Positions 46,101-58,529 of a stretch of DNA of 64,000 nt are shown piece by piece; position 1 is the first letter of the stretch, and every line of letters starts with the position of its first letter. The notes beneath the pieces were generated by a model. The model was not told the DNA's origin, did no database searches, and saw nothing but the letters and a program-made list of their open reading frames with translations. Both the position numbers and the translations under genes were made by a program. The stretch is from Mytilus edulis (taxonomy: Eukaryota > Mollusca > Bivalvia > Mytilida > Mytilidae): NCBI RefSeq assembly GCF_963676685.1, contig NC_092352.1, positions 23,517,117 through 23,581,116 of the forward strand, given 5' to 3'.

Positions 46101-49100
46101 TGCGAATTTTTTTTTACACTTTCAAAATTAAAGTGACGAAATTGATTTGAAATACTTTCGTCAATGAGAAAACCCTTTCGTAAAATACGAAAGTGACGAG
46201 CGCTAGCAAAATCACTGGGTTATTATTTTGGCAGATTTAAAACTTTAATCAATACCTCTGCATGTACACTTTTAAATTGGCAGAATTCATTTTGGTGATT
46301 GTGTTCTATCTGCGACAATAAGCGAAAATTTACAACCTGTGAAAATAACCCGCTATAAGGTTATATGACTGGGTGAGTATCCCAATAACAAGAACTCTCA
46401 TTCTGATATCTGATACAAACATATGTATTTAGTTTCACATAAAATCGCAATAACTTATCTGGCATTTGAGTTCATTTTCCCAAAATCGTAATAATAAATG
46501 CATGTAAAAACTTATAAATTTTCATTATTTGAGTTTTTTAGTTCTTGACTCATTAATTTTTTACTAACTGATAATATTTATCTAATAATTTTTTTTAACC
46601 AATTAAATAGGCAAATAAAATGTTGGTATACATACCTCTCCATGGTGGTTGATAATCATTCCATGAGTAATAGTTGAAGTTATAAACATATGTTTTATTG
46701 TGCTTGGCTTGCCCTTTCACCACTTCATCTAGACCTGTACCAAACATGTAGTCTGTCATCATCTATAACAAAAACCAGTAAAACATTAATTAAAATGCAG
46801 GAGTTATCTCCCATTAATAGCCATTCCAGCAACAAAAAAATATGACTAAACATGCAATTTGTAAATTTAACAGGAGAATAGTTAGCAGTTATTGTCACGC
46901 AATATGCTTGCCAGTTTTTTGTTCAAACAAACTGCTGAAAACTCTAAGTTTCCATGTTTCATGCAAATATGAGCCAATGTCTCATGAGAAGATCAAGAAT
47001 AACATATAATATCAAAATTCTTCATCAACATTTACTTCAGATTCATAAATATTGTATGGATATAACCATGAATTAAGATGTTAACGAAATGTAAAATTAT
47101 CATAGGCTTTTATGTAGAATTTGGCAAAACCAAGATATCAATTATTAACAAATACAATTTTTTTCCTCAATCAATAAAAATTGGTACCCACAAAAATAAA
47201 TCAATGACAGATCTGCCATCATCAGGGGTCCTACTTACATCCATCAACATCTGTCTGATCATAGATTTATTTCCTGGCTGTGGCCACCATGTATACTCAA
47301 ACTCTAAAGCATCTTTTGTGTTGAATAAATCTTCCACATTTCTATCAGTCAGAAACTCATTTATGATGTTACCGAATTTGTTACTCTCAATTCCTTCTTC
47401 TAAATCTCTTACATTAGCTGTAAAGATAGATAAAATTTTTAAAATTTATTTCTTAATTTTAGTAAAAACAAGCATTTAGAATTTCATTTCTTTACTTTTA
47501 ATCATATTCTGAAAATATTTTCATCAACTTGGAGTATATCTTAATGCCCGCGTCACACTGTCCCGATTTTTATATTCGATGGACACCCGAATGCGAAAAT
47601 TGTAAGTTCGTACGAAGTTGGTCCCGATCTCGTCAAAATACCAAAAAGTGACCGAAGCAAGTACGATGAATAACGAAGTCTAAACGATGGTGCCGAAATT
47701 ATATACGATAGCAAAAGATGGACATACGAAGGTTAACCGAAGAAGGGTATTTAAGCTTCATATCTCAGCTGAAGCCTACACGACGGATCACGAAGGCTAC
47801 ACGATGGATTACGAAGGCTACACGATGGATAACGATGATGGCGTGATGGCCATATGATGTCTAAAAGACGTTGTGTACAGCTTACGATGCATTTAAATTA
47901 TATGCGTTTAAAATTGTTTGATCAATATTGAAAATATATTATATTGTACATTTAGACACTCTAGAACCAAAATTACATCCCAGCTCCTTTGTTCTAACAG
48001 GGGTGATCTGAGCCGGATCACACCTACCAGATCACCCAAGTTTGAGATTCTTTGTTATGCATGCTTTCCTTTGTTCTGTAACATTTTGGCGGGAATGTCA
48101 AATCCACTATAAAACTTATAATTAATTATACGGTAAAGACTATGTATCAAAATTCACGTAGAAAAAATCCAGTGTATATGCTGGGATTCGAACTCAAGAC
48201 CTTTAGCATATCAAGGCATGACACATACCACTACACCAGGATGAGTGGATACGAACAAATAGTAATTTGACATACTTAAAGGAAGCAAGATATTTTTATA
48301 AGTGGGGCGAGTTGTCAAACCTTTATTCGGTTGGGTTTAAACCTTTTTCGTTAATAGGTGAGTTTTCAGACTGATTGTTCAATTTGATTTAACACTTTTT
48401 CAAAAGTGGGGCGAGTCGGTAAACAAGAGTGGGGCGATTTTTTTTATAAAGTGGCGATATAGTGTGGGCCGAATGGCAAGTGGGGCGAGTTGACATTGTT
48501 TGATATCTACTCATCGTGTCTGGGGGTCATAAAGGGTATACATCATATAGTAATATATAAAGCATATTGTAATGGTTGTGTGGCGTTCTAAACCAGATTT
48601 TATGAATTTTAAATGGTTTTTCGTCTAATCTAAAACAGCTGGGATGTAAATTAGTTATCCCACTCGGACTTGGTGTGTCAGTGTTAGATCACCCTCTGGC
48701 CTCCGGCCATCGGGGTGATCTTACACTGACACACCGCGTCCTTATGGGATAACTATTAATACTCAAAACTTGGTATGGTGTTACTCGTTAAGAATATCTT
48801 AAGCGCTATTGACTTTAAAGTTCAAAGGTCAAGGTCACAGTGGTAGTTGTAATACAAGGCAATATCACCCTTGTGGACACTCTAAAACCAATATGCGTCA
48901 AAAGATTTTAACCACATTTGGTATATTGTTCCTCCTTGTAATAATCTGACAATTTTTACGTTCAAGGCCAAAGGTCAAGGCCATGCAGATGGACCTATAT
49001 TTTATCCTTGAAATAGCATAATACACAGGAAATTAGTTGCTCATTTTTTTACCTGCTGGTTTTTAAGACAATATTAAAGGTATTTCCAGTTACTGAATGT

Positions 49101-52100
49101 TTTGGTTGATTTCTAAAAAAATAGTTTATGTATCAAATATGCATATTCAATTTACCATTTTCTGCATGTGTCATATACAAATATAGTGTCCATATTTGTC
49201 CCCAATATGTTACATACGAGGGGATGCCACGCTCGGCATTGCCTTGTTTGAACAGTAAAATGTGTGCACTAGTCTGAATAATCACCCATAATTATGCCCA
49301 TGTTTACTGGTCTATCTTAAAGGTAAGGTAATGGGTTCTTTGATCCCTTTTATTCAAAAAGAGCTCTTTCCAGGAGAATATCATAATAATATAGACAAAA
49401 GGAAGGATGTGGGGAAAGCAACAAATGCGGCAAAATATGACATATAGAAAAAAAAATGGTTATGGAGTAAACATTCGTGTGACAACAACTCAGACGATGC
49501 ATAAAAAATCAGAATAATGAAGAAAAAGTTGGTTTCCCTATATACGTGTACCTGCAGTGTTGGTGTACGAGGCGCGTTTATGATTTTCATTATGTTACTT
49601 GATATGAAAAATTGACAAAAAATAATATTTTACTTGTAAAACTAAATCCTGAGCCTGTAATAGCTGCTATTCTTGTTTCATTTGAATTAATAGAAACATC
49701 GCTGTCGCCTTTCTTGTTCTCATAGAATCATATATGAGCTCCATGTTTTGTGAACGTCTTTCTTAACTGTCGTATTAGACTGACCAGTTAATATTGCGCA
49801 TGGCACTTTAAATGTATTTTAGCGCGAAAATTAACTTACATTGAGCTGGATTTATTGCCGTCGTAGTTCCATCTTGTCGCCTTCGTACTTTTATTCGATG
49901 GCAACACGACGGAATTACGAGTTCTTCACGAAGTCGTGTTGCTATCGTAAAACCTTCGGGTAGCTTCGTGATTCATTCGTGTAGACATCGTAATGTCAAA
50001 ACTGCCCGATGGAAACGATGGAAACACGAATGCAATACGATGTTCAAAGATGCATTCCCGGTGACATTACGATGGTGAGGATGGTGATACGAACTCAATA
50101 CGAACCCTCAACATCGGACGCACCTTCGGGGATTTTTTAACATGTTAAAAAATTTAGAACCCTTCCCGAAGTTATCACCGAAGGCTAGAAAAAGTGGCCT
50201 ATGGTTCTACGATGGTTAAAGATGGCACTACGAATAGCCCGATCTGGATACGATCAGTCCCGATTTTGAAAATTTCAATAATCGTGTTACCATCGGCGTA
50301 AAAATCGGGACAGTGTGACGCGGGCATAAAAGAATGTTTGCTATATTGCCACAACTCTGAAAAAAACAATATAAGCTATCTTTAACAAAATATTCAAATA
50401 TTCAGTCTATGTATTGTCTGTAAACATCCAGATTTTTTCTAAATACAATGTATATAATTGAAATTTTTCATTTTTGAAAAGCACCATCCATGGTTGTCTC
50501 CAGGGTTTCCGCTGGCGGTCGCCATTTTCGCAATTTGCGAAAAAATAATAATTGTGGCGATTAAAATTCATCGTTGGCGAAAGAATTTGGCGAAAGAAAT
50601 ATATTTATACGATTTATTTTCAGCCATCTTGTTTATTTACATTTTTTCGGGTTTCTCGGATTTTACCTGATCAGACAATATACTCGGAGTTCACCTTGAA
50701 CTCGTTAAGATATTGACAGAAAATCAATAATCAGCTGATTGCATTTTGTGATATCAACAACAAAGGACTAATTAATAAAGGTGTTGATTGTATTGTTTTA
50801 ACAAAATGATATGGTTAAATGGCATTCGTCATATGTCAGAAACGAATCATTTATTAACTACTTTGCGACGCACGTGTTCAAAGCAAACTTTTGATGTCTC
50901 CTCTCCTTCTTTTAATGATAGTCCAGAAAAGAAAACTGTTGTTATGACGAAAAAAATTTAAAAGCAAGAAAAATCTTCGATTTAAAACTTTGTCAATTGA
51001 CTTTGATATAGATAATTGATTTTAAAGAGTACTTTAAAGTCGTTTGTGTGACTCGACATGTTTCAAACATAGTTTTACGTCTCAACTTTTCATTTACGAT
51101 GGTCTAGAATAAAAGAAAACTGTCGTTATGAAGATATCTTTTCAAATGATTGGGAACAACCCCTCGAAAGGGAGTAATCCTTCAATGTATACCTACACCT
51201 TAAATGAGGGATCAATTCCAAGTGAAAAAAGCTTCTTTTTTTTTTAAACCAGTTCATAGAACAAAAGGGCACCTATTTTTCTTTTGAAGAAACTTTCCCA
51301 AAGAACTGTATATCTTTCTTGTATCATACGGTCAAAATATGTCCAAGAATTTGTTATATTATGGGACTGATATATCTTCTTTATTATCAAAAGTAGGTGG
51401 CCTCCTCAATTAGAAAAGTTGTTTAAAATACATGTTTAATGAATTTTCACCCTTTCTAAAAAAAAGTTCCGTCTTTTTAATAGTAAATTTTCAGTGTTTA
51501 TTCATTACAATGTAGACTCTAAGATAAGTTTGAGAGAATAATCATAGACAACGATGGGGCAACCTAAAATCATTTTATCAAAGGGGGGGTACAAAAATTG
51601 GGAACAATTTAAACGAAAAATATATAATGATACTTGGCGAAAACAATAACAAAGTGGTGAAAAATATATTGTTTTGGTGAAAGAGGTGGCGAAAAAAATA
51701 ATTGACCCAGGGGATACCCTGGTTGTCTTGTGTCATATCTTTATGTTTAGTGTCATTTGCAGAATTGAATATTGAAAGTAGATCTTTGAATTTAGTTTAG
51801 GTTTTTTTACAAACTTTTTTAGAATTGTGGTGATTCAGAGCTAGACATATTGTATAAAACATCTGTCTACTGTTGAAGACCATATTGTATACTGAACTTA
51901 GATGTATTTTTAGGGTTTGAGTACCGTCTCGTTCATTTATAGGCTCATCTCAATATATTCGTTGAAATAGTAAAACTTAATGTTAACTGTCTCTGTCAAT
52001 TTAACACACAAACGGACAACCAACAAATACACTCACGTATAAAATATGATCCATCATCCTTATTGAGCCCCGCCATAACTTCAAATAATTTGAATCTTTC

Positions 52101-55100
52101 TTGACTTCTCATTGACCTTGGAGTTTCAGGAAGGAAAGCCCACATAGCTCCCTGTCCAATGTCTACAACTGGTCCCCAGGGATTTCCTACTGATGCTGGC
52201 TACAACAGAGAAGAAATAACTCATATTGTATTCTGGATACTGTACATTCATTATTATTCTTGCCATACCAATTTGCATGCATTTCATGGGTGGAGGTGAA
52301 CCACAAATTAAAATGTTCAACTAAAAACAAATTTCTAGACTTAAATGCAAATCTGGGTAAAACCATAAAATTAAATATCCAAGAAAATATGATTCACTCC
52401 TCAATCTATAAAAAAAATAAAGGAAACCAAAGTATTCCTTCTCCCATGTGTTAAAATTTTGTATGTGTTATGTGTTGTAAAGTCAAAACCTTTTGGAAGT
52501 TTCCTTTATGGAATTGCATACATCACTGAACAATTAAGCCGCTAGTTTTCTCGATTGAAGCATTTCATACAGTATGGGGTTTTCTCATTGTTGAAGGCTG
52601 AAAAGTTGCCTATAATTGCTTACATCCACTTTATTTGAACTTTGATGGATTGTTGTCTCATCAACCATCATACCACATACATCTCCTTATTTTTTAAATG
52701 ATTGTTTTAGGCTCCCAATATATAAAAATTTATCTATGCCAATAATTATAGATTATCGTTGATCATCTCAACGAGAAAGGCAATCGAGTTAAGATGACCA
52801 ATGATAATCTGTTTATCTCTATTTTACCTATGACGACGTTGTCAATTTCATATCAATTTCGTTAACAACGCCACGTGCTTGCTTAGTTTCTAGCGATAAT
52901 TTTCCATTTCAAGCGAGTAGCATGATATGATAAATTATCACAAAAAAAGATCAAAGGAAAAATGCACAAAATAGGGATAATGAGAAATATTTGTTTTAAT
53001 GACAATATCACTGACATATTATAAGTGTCAGAACTTTATAAACCAGCTGGTTAATCCAAACTCATTTACCCTCATTCATCATTATTCAGGGTTTTTAATT
53101 TGAAAAGTTATTTTTATAAGTATATACCTTCAGTCTAACCAATGATGAGGCGTTTACAATTTCATCAGCTGTTCTAGATACTTGTAGACAGTTAACCAAT
53201 CTAGACATGTCCCCGGTAGGACAACCTATTTCCATTGCTAGATCTATAGCATACGACTTGGCATCATCGTTAGACTTTATAATGGCCCATTCACTAAGAT
53301 CAGATCCACTCTGCATAATAGCTCTCACAAATAATTCTTAAATAAAAAACAACTCTTTAAAATAATTCTGTAAAATATAAAGATAGATATATATAATAAT
53401 GATTAATAAGTAACTGTTTAAGGTTTTCAATAGTTCTGAGTAGAAGCAGTTAAGAATGATTGTCTGCTGAAATGTATGGAACATATATGTTTTTACTTTC
53501 TTTTTTACGTAATCAAAAAATCTTTAAAGGTAATTCTAAACAGCTGGTCTAACTGCCTTTCATTTCACGTCCTTTCAAAGCTAAGTGCTTTTGGTTTAAA
53601 ATTTTCCATAGTTACATTGTAAGTAATTTTTAGAAGTGTTTGTAGTAAACTTTTTCGGATGAAAATTAGTACCGGTACTTATATAATATTACAAATATTT
53701 AGTTACTGTTAGATCTTGGAGACAAGAGATGAAGTCCAACACAGGCTGCCCCTGTACTCTGTCCAGCGATTGTAACTAAATTAGGATTGCCACGAAATGC
53801 TTCTATATTCTCTTTAACAAACTCCAATGCTCTTATTTGATCCCACATTCCATAATTTCCCCATGAATCTCTAGAATTAGTGCTCAGAAATCCTGAAATA
53901 AATAAAAATATTATTATTATTACATCCCACATTCCATAATTTATTTATGAAATAAAATATAATACTAAAAAAATTGAGAATGGAAATGGGGAAACATTTT
54001 GCTACATGTTCTCTTTCCAATAAATTAGCCAGGAAAATACCCCCTTATGTAAATTCAATCTACATAATGTATAGGGAAGATTAGAATATATGATCATTTC
54101 AATAGTTGTTTTGCTTATATTGTGTTTTTTTTGTCCTTTGAGGAATTCAGTGGTCAACGAAAAATCTTGAAAATATGTTAATTTCTTCCATAACTTTTTG
54201 AAAGATCAGGCTATCTTAAAGTAAACTTATAATTACATACTGTTTTAGACACTTGTCTTTATTTAGAGACTGCATGTTGTGGTAATGTCTTTTAGTGTTA
54301 TCATATTGATACCTCTTTGATGTTTTCACAATATTATTTTTTACATTTATGAATTTCTAAGGTCTATATACATTTCCATTGTATGTGAAAATGTGCATTT
54401 TAACAATTCAAAAATACATATCAAAGTATCTAAAGAATATAAATTATATGTAACATTCACAAAGACTTACCAAGTGGTCCAAGCCTATAATTAAAGGTGA
54501 CGACTACTATCTTTCTCTCTGCTAGAAATACTCCAGGATATTGTTGTGATGCTCCGACAACAAAGCCACCACCGTGTATAAACACCATGACAGGATACAA
54601 TGTAGGACTGTTGCTGGGAATTTCATCTGTATCCTGTAAAACAGAAACACTTAGTTCAATTCTTATACAATTAAATGTGTTCAAGACTGATAAGTACTCA
54701 TCTATGCAGCAGTAGTGGGTTAATATCTAGGTAAAAAATTGAAATTGTAGCTTGCTTACATTTTAACAGGAATCTTTATTTATAATTACTGCTATATTGA
54801 TAAACACTAAAATAATTTGTTCCTGTAAAAGTTTTTTGTAAATATGAAGCTATGACTTATATAATGTACTGGTTCTTGTTAACTTTTTCATTTGGAATTA
54901 TAAATCAATATACATTTTTTTTAATGATAGTGGCTTTTTAATTTTTTAATATCATTCATTTTGTCATTATGAATTAATGACTTCAATTAAAACAATTTAC
55001 AAGACTAAAATTAAATAATTAATCTAATTCATTTTCACAACATACATGTATCTACATTTGTACATTACAATTGTTCATTTTAATGTGTAAATACATTTTT

Positions 55101-57865
55101 AAAATGTTATATTTTCTTTATTCATTTCCATGTTTAAAGACCTTTTTATCAAAACAAACTTTTACTTACATGAGGTACAAATATGTTCATGTATAGACAG
55201 TCTTCACTGACATTTTGTTTGTTGAATCCTGGGACAGTTTCTTTGACATGCCACATATGTTGTGGACAGGCAGGTCTGTAATAACTGGCATCCCATGTCC
55301 CTGACCAACTTGGTTTATCTGGTCTCTGTAAAATTCATAAGGAAAATTTATAATTTTTCTTTGTTTTAACATTTTGATGTAAAATGTATTATTATATATT
55401 ATACTTAGAAGTATAATACAATAAATTAGGGTAATTACAACTGTTTAAGTGGACTTTTACATGTACATGTAATATATATCTCTCCATTATCTACATGTAT
55501 AGAATGTTTAGAAGTCACTCATGTTAAGGAAAAGCACAATAGACACATTCTAGTACAACGTACATTTGTAGTTACTGAATAGATATTGTCATGACCAATA
55601 AAACATTGTTGTATGCAGTGTTTCTCCTGGTACCTGGTATCTACAAGATTACAAGTGTTATTTTAATACAATGCTCCTCTAGTGGCCACTACTGAAGGGG
55701 GGTTGGAGGGGTCCTGATCCTGAAATCCCCGGCTTAAAAACATGAAATCCTGAGGTCCCGAATTTAAAAAAATTTAAATCCTGACATCCCGAAATTCGAA
55801 AAAAGATTTACCGGATCCTGAAAAGGATCAATCCCGAAATCCCAAACTTAAAACACTTTACTATTAGTTCTAATAAAATATTGATAGATGGAGAAATTAT
55901 TTTCCATTTAAGTTAGGCTCTTCTTCTAATTATATCATATTTTTACGAGAAATATGGAGTATTTTTTTTGTTTGATTCAATTTGTTTCAACTTTGCCATA
56001 GATAAAGTGAAGATAATGCAAATAATGTAACTTTTAAAAAGGAAAGTGTTCTGATCTTACCTCAGGTAACCTGTAATGTAGGGTATCAAGAAAACAAGTA
56101 TGTATGTATGTATTACGAGGGTGCGGGAATTTCTTGCTACATTGAAGACCTGTTGGTGACCTTCTGCTGTTGTTTTTTTCTATGGTCTGGTTGTTGTCTC
56201 TTTGGCACATTCCCCATTTCCATTCTCAATTTTATGTATGTATGTATGTACTGGTAAATGCCTCCAATATCCGAAGAACCCCTCGAAAGCTGCGAGGGTA
56301 CAGTGGCATCCATGTACACTCCCTAACGGGATTAATGGAGATGTGTCACTATAATGTATGTTTATACAACAATTATTTTTACAAGGACAATCAATCCCCA
56401 CCCACAAGTACTGTGATGGTCAGACCCTAGTTTTTATCTTTATTTTCTGAAAACACATTACACGAGAGACATGTATCTTCTCATATTCTAGATCTTCAAA
56501 TAATATCTTTAGTTTTCATTTTATTACCAAAAAATGGTATCGGGACTGTTCGCCCTAATAACATGTTCGCCCTGGGTACGTTCGCCCTGAGTTCGTTCGC
56601 CCATAGAGTATGTTCGCCCTACTTAAAAAATATTAATATTCAGGGCATTTAAGTTGAATAAACTTATTCAAATATTTCTATGGTATATATTCTTGAAATT
56701 TATGGAAACAGGGAAATATTTAAAAGTGTATGGCTTGTTTAGGATCATTAAAATTGTTCAATGACAAAATAATTCGGATCACTGATACTAGTCTTTTGAT
56801 GGATTATTAATAATAATCAAACGTTTTGTTTTGATAAAATATTCAGCTGGAAATTAATAAAAACAATGATGTACGAACTGTAAATCATGAAACATGTTCA
56901 TTTAGTATTATACTCTGAAAGTAGTAATTATTAAAGAGAAATACATTGTATTCCAGTAATTTACTCTGTAAATCAAAGGGAAAATGATAAATTGATTGCG
57001 GGAATATAAATATTCTGTCAATTTTTCAACAAACTTTAACATATTTTGTTCAAATACTTAAAATTATGAAATCAGAACAATTAGAAAAAAATAAAAATCA
57101 GGGCGAATGGACCCTGGGCGAACAGGAATCAGGGCGAACAGATACCAGGGCAAACGTGAATCAGGGCGAACGGACCCGGAATCCCAAAAAATTGTGTTTT
57201 CATTGTACATGTACAATTATTTACAAAACATAACCTGTGGTATGATCATACATGTACATGTATGACCACAGACCACCATTTTGGACAACCCTTTTATCAG
57301 GACTTTCGTACCGTACCTATTCATTGTTTTAAATGTGTTTTTGTCATGAATATCCTGGAAACATTTGCCACTGGACATACATGACATACAGCAATTAACA
57401 ATTTTAATATCAACCTTTATAATATTTAACATCAGTTTGTGTACATTATTGAATAACTAGTTAAAATTCTACAGTAGCGTAATAGACTTCAACATTCATC
57501 AAGGTTCTAAGAAGGAAATGTCAAATAAGGTTGTATTTAGTCCAGACAAACCAGTGCACCTAAATAAGGTGTGAATCCTTAAAGCATTGTATTTATAAAC
57601 AGTGACAGCCCTTGGTTATACCACTTACATTAAAACGGAACTCTCTACGCCAGTCTAGATATTGTGTTAGTCTTTTCGCATATGGGACACCAAGGAATAA
57701 ATTAATTCGTCTGTTGTCATATCTTGAATAGTGAGAGGGAATGCTGAAACCTCTCACTGAGCCATGGCGTGTACTGACTACGACCTGATCCTCATAAGAA
57801 TATTTTACTAAGCAGCACAATAGGATACATATCAGGGGCAAAGCAGCCCCGTGATATTTTATCAT
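43150..57865 (-). CDS. Membrane-anchored carboxylesterase/cholinesterase-family protein, 11 exons
   Basis: Coding exons, in order: 57629-57865, 55170-55325, 54471-54633, 53707-53892, 53128-53336, 52037-52199, 47239-47417, 46636-46762, 44441-44603, 43796-43980, 43150-43301. Every intron is GT-AG and phases join in frame: 1920 nt, 639 aa. N-terminal signal peptide (about 1-24); alpha/beta-hydrolase signatures: FLGVPYAK, SEDCLYMNIF (C122, likely disulfide with C99), oxyanion FIHGGGF, NYRLGPLGF, nucleophile S231 in GQSTGAA, IMQSGS, acid D366 in NKDDGSYFI, H477 in AHGQELQYMFG. Residues about 608-631 are a single membrane span, then a basic cytoplasmic tail RRRPKDY. So a type I, extracellular, probably catalytic hydrolase. 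Oddities: Asp instead of the usual Glu in the triad, and GQSTG instead of GESAG. Substrate unknown; a neuroligin would normally lack the triad. Confidence 0.92.
43360..43435 (-). mobile_element. Penelope-like 3'-tail fragment in the last intron of the esterase gene
   Basis: aaggaacaaaagatacc, then gagggacattcaaactt and ataaactgacaatttcatggc follow the complement of the tail at 37480-37550 with substitutions. Confidence 0.5.
44857..46355. mobile_element. 1.5-kb TIR element with TA target duplication, in intron 8 of the esterase gene
   Basis: Ends TAGCGGGTTATTTTC (44857-44871) and the exact complement (46341-46355), flanked by TA on both sides (44855-44856, 46356-46357). A TA duplication points to the Tc1/mariner superfamily or a similar one. 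No transposase ORF is seen, so non-autonomous. It includes tttcgta-tttacg-type internal inverted segments. Confidence 0.75.
48184..48238 (-). repeat. tRNA-derived segment with A and B boxes (SINE-like or tRNA pseudogene)
   Basis: On the minus strand there is a consensus A box TGGTGTAGTGG (48228-48238) and a B-box-like AGTTCGAATCC (48184-48194), 33 nt apart. The T arm pairs imperfectly and I find no good acceptor stem, so a functional tRNA is unlikely. Confidence 0.5.
48298..48500 (+). repeat. Four copies of gtggggcga(gt)
   Basis: gtggggcga occurs near 48302, 48406, 48429 and 48480; the outer two extend to aagtggggcgagttg. A possible small nested insertion whose borders are not clear. Confidence 0.4.
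48653..48754. repeat. Foldback element, arms of about 41 bp
   Basis: Near-perfect palindrome: the left arm begins agttatccca and contains ggtgtgtcagtgt; the right arm is its complement ending gggataact, with about four mismatches and a 17-nt GC-rich loop. The ggtgatc core also occurs at 48001-48040 in a smaller palindrome. Confidence 0.7.
48758..49250 (+). repeat. Widespread molluscan repeat (aaggtcaaggtcac type)
   Basis: Contains cttggtatggtgttactc, ttcaaaggtcaaggtcac, a second ccaaaggtcaaggcc and ends gccacgctcggcattgcctt. Recognised from memory as common in bivalve DNA. Non-coding. Confidence 0.45.
50501..51721. mobile_element. hAT-like non-autonomous element in intron 6 of the esterase gene
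   Basis: Termini CAGGGTTTCCGCTGG and the complement of CAGGGTATCCCCTGG; CAGGG starts are typical of hAT. Flanks GTTGTCTC (50493-50500) and GTTGTCTT (51722-51729) are an 8-bp duplication with one change. Subterminal tggcgaaa units recur near both ends. 1221 bp, no transposase. Confidence 0.7.
52520..52695 (+). repeat. Dispersed repeat piece in intron 5 of the esterase gene
   Basis: gccgctagttttctcg, ctcattgttgaaggctg, gcctataattgcttac and ccatcataccacatac blocks follow the order of the 34390-34815 family. Confidence 0.55.
55695..55865 (+). repeat. Short tandem units (tcctgaaatcccgaa type) in intron 1
   Basis: About five imperfect copies of a 25-30 bp unit, tcctga-atcccgaa-ttaaaa, in a row. 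Non-coding, intronic. Confidence 0.6.
56180..56250 (+). repeat. Dispersed repeat end with tatg microsatellite
   Basis: tggttgttgtctctttgg, cacattccccatttccat, then tctcaattttatgtatgtatgtatgt. Recalled as a frequent mussel repeat end; the tetranucleotide run may be its tail. Confidence 0.45.
56536..57184. mobile_element. 649-bp element with five-plus-five inverted GTTCGCCCT arrays, in intron 1
   Basis: Left part: five GTTCGCCC(T) units at 56548, 56565, 56580, 56595 and 56612 (15-17 bp apart). Right part: five complementary units at 57100, 57115, 57131, 57147 and 57163 (15-16 bp apart). Ends are GGTATCGGGACTG and the complement of GGATTCCGGGTCCG. Flanked on both sides by CAAAAAAT (56528-56535, 57185-57192), an 8-bp target duplication. 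AT-rich interior with no ORF. A non-autonomous DNA transposon; GG ends with an 8-bp duplication could be Merlin-like or hAT-like, unresolved. Confidence 0.8.
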
Positions 57866-58500
57866 TTTTCATTTAACTGTTTAACACCTTCGTTTACATT
57901 CCAAAACAGGAAGTCATCATCACGTGACACAGGTGCAAAAATAAGGGGAGACAATCTCATATTGATACTTTTTACCATACCTCACGGACTGTCGCCCGTT
58001 AACTTGTAAAACAAATGTTTTTGTCCGAACAAGATTTTAGTTTAATTTGTAACGCATACCAATACAGAAACAGGTCCAACTTTTCCCCTAGGAAAATTGA
58101 TATCACAGATTTTTACGATCTTTTATGTTGAACATTATTACAAATGTTCCTTTCTCAATTCTGATATTGATTAGTTTTAAAGAATGTCTTGAGAAATAAA
58201 TATATATATATATAAATTTTACTATGAAAATAAGTACCAGGCACATTTTACTAGCTATGGACTTATTTTCATAGTTTATTATTTACAATATAAAACTTTT
58301 CGGCGTCTTTTAAGAATAAAATTACAGGTTTTGGCACATAATCTTATAATATCTTGATTCGAAAATAAAAATACCATTTTCTGACAATCTGTAAAACTAT
58401 TAAAATGTTCATCAATGGTCCGTGTAACACTTATCAATTCAAAGTTTTAAAAGTTTTGAAATTTTAGATTTTTGGAATTTTTATCAAAGTTTTAAAATAT
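57866..58500. other. Upstream flank of the esterase gene
   Basis: The interval should include the 5' UTR and promoter of the minus-strand esterase gene. A CACGTG E-box core lies at about 57921. I see no TATA box at a clear distance. A (TA)n-rich stretch is at 58200-58220. Confidence 0.35.
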
Positions 58501-58529
58501 CAAAATTGTGTAACTTAGGCAACTGAGGT

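Larger units (their letters stand above)
47545..50326. mobile_element. 2.78-kb TIR element with nested repeats, in intron 6 of the esterase gene
   Basis: Perfect 28-bp inverted termini, 47545-47572 and 50299-50326, starting TGCCCGCGTCACACTGTCCC. Flanked by TAA (47542-47544, 50327-50329). Both subterminal regions (47600-47860 and 49850-50290) are dense in short cgaagg/acgatgg motifs. A 3-bp TAA duplication suggests PIF/Harbinger-like mobilisation, but no transposase remains. The middle holds a tRNA-like segment, a gtggggcgagt repeat, a foldback and an older molluscan repeat, apparently later insertions. Confidence 0.8.

Noticed and set aside
48184..48238. Functional tRNA gene
   Set aside because: A and B boxes are good, but the acceptor stem cannot be formed and the T stem has mismatches.
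43150..57865. Calling the esterase gene a neuroligin
   Set aside because: Topology is similar, but catalytic Ser and His and an acidic residue are kept, whereas neuroligins usually lose the triad; the neutral family name is safer.
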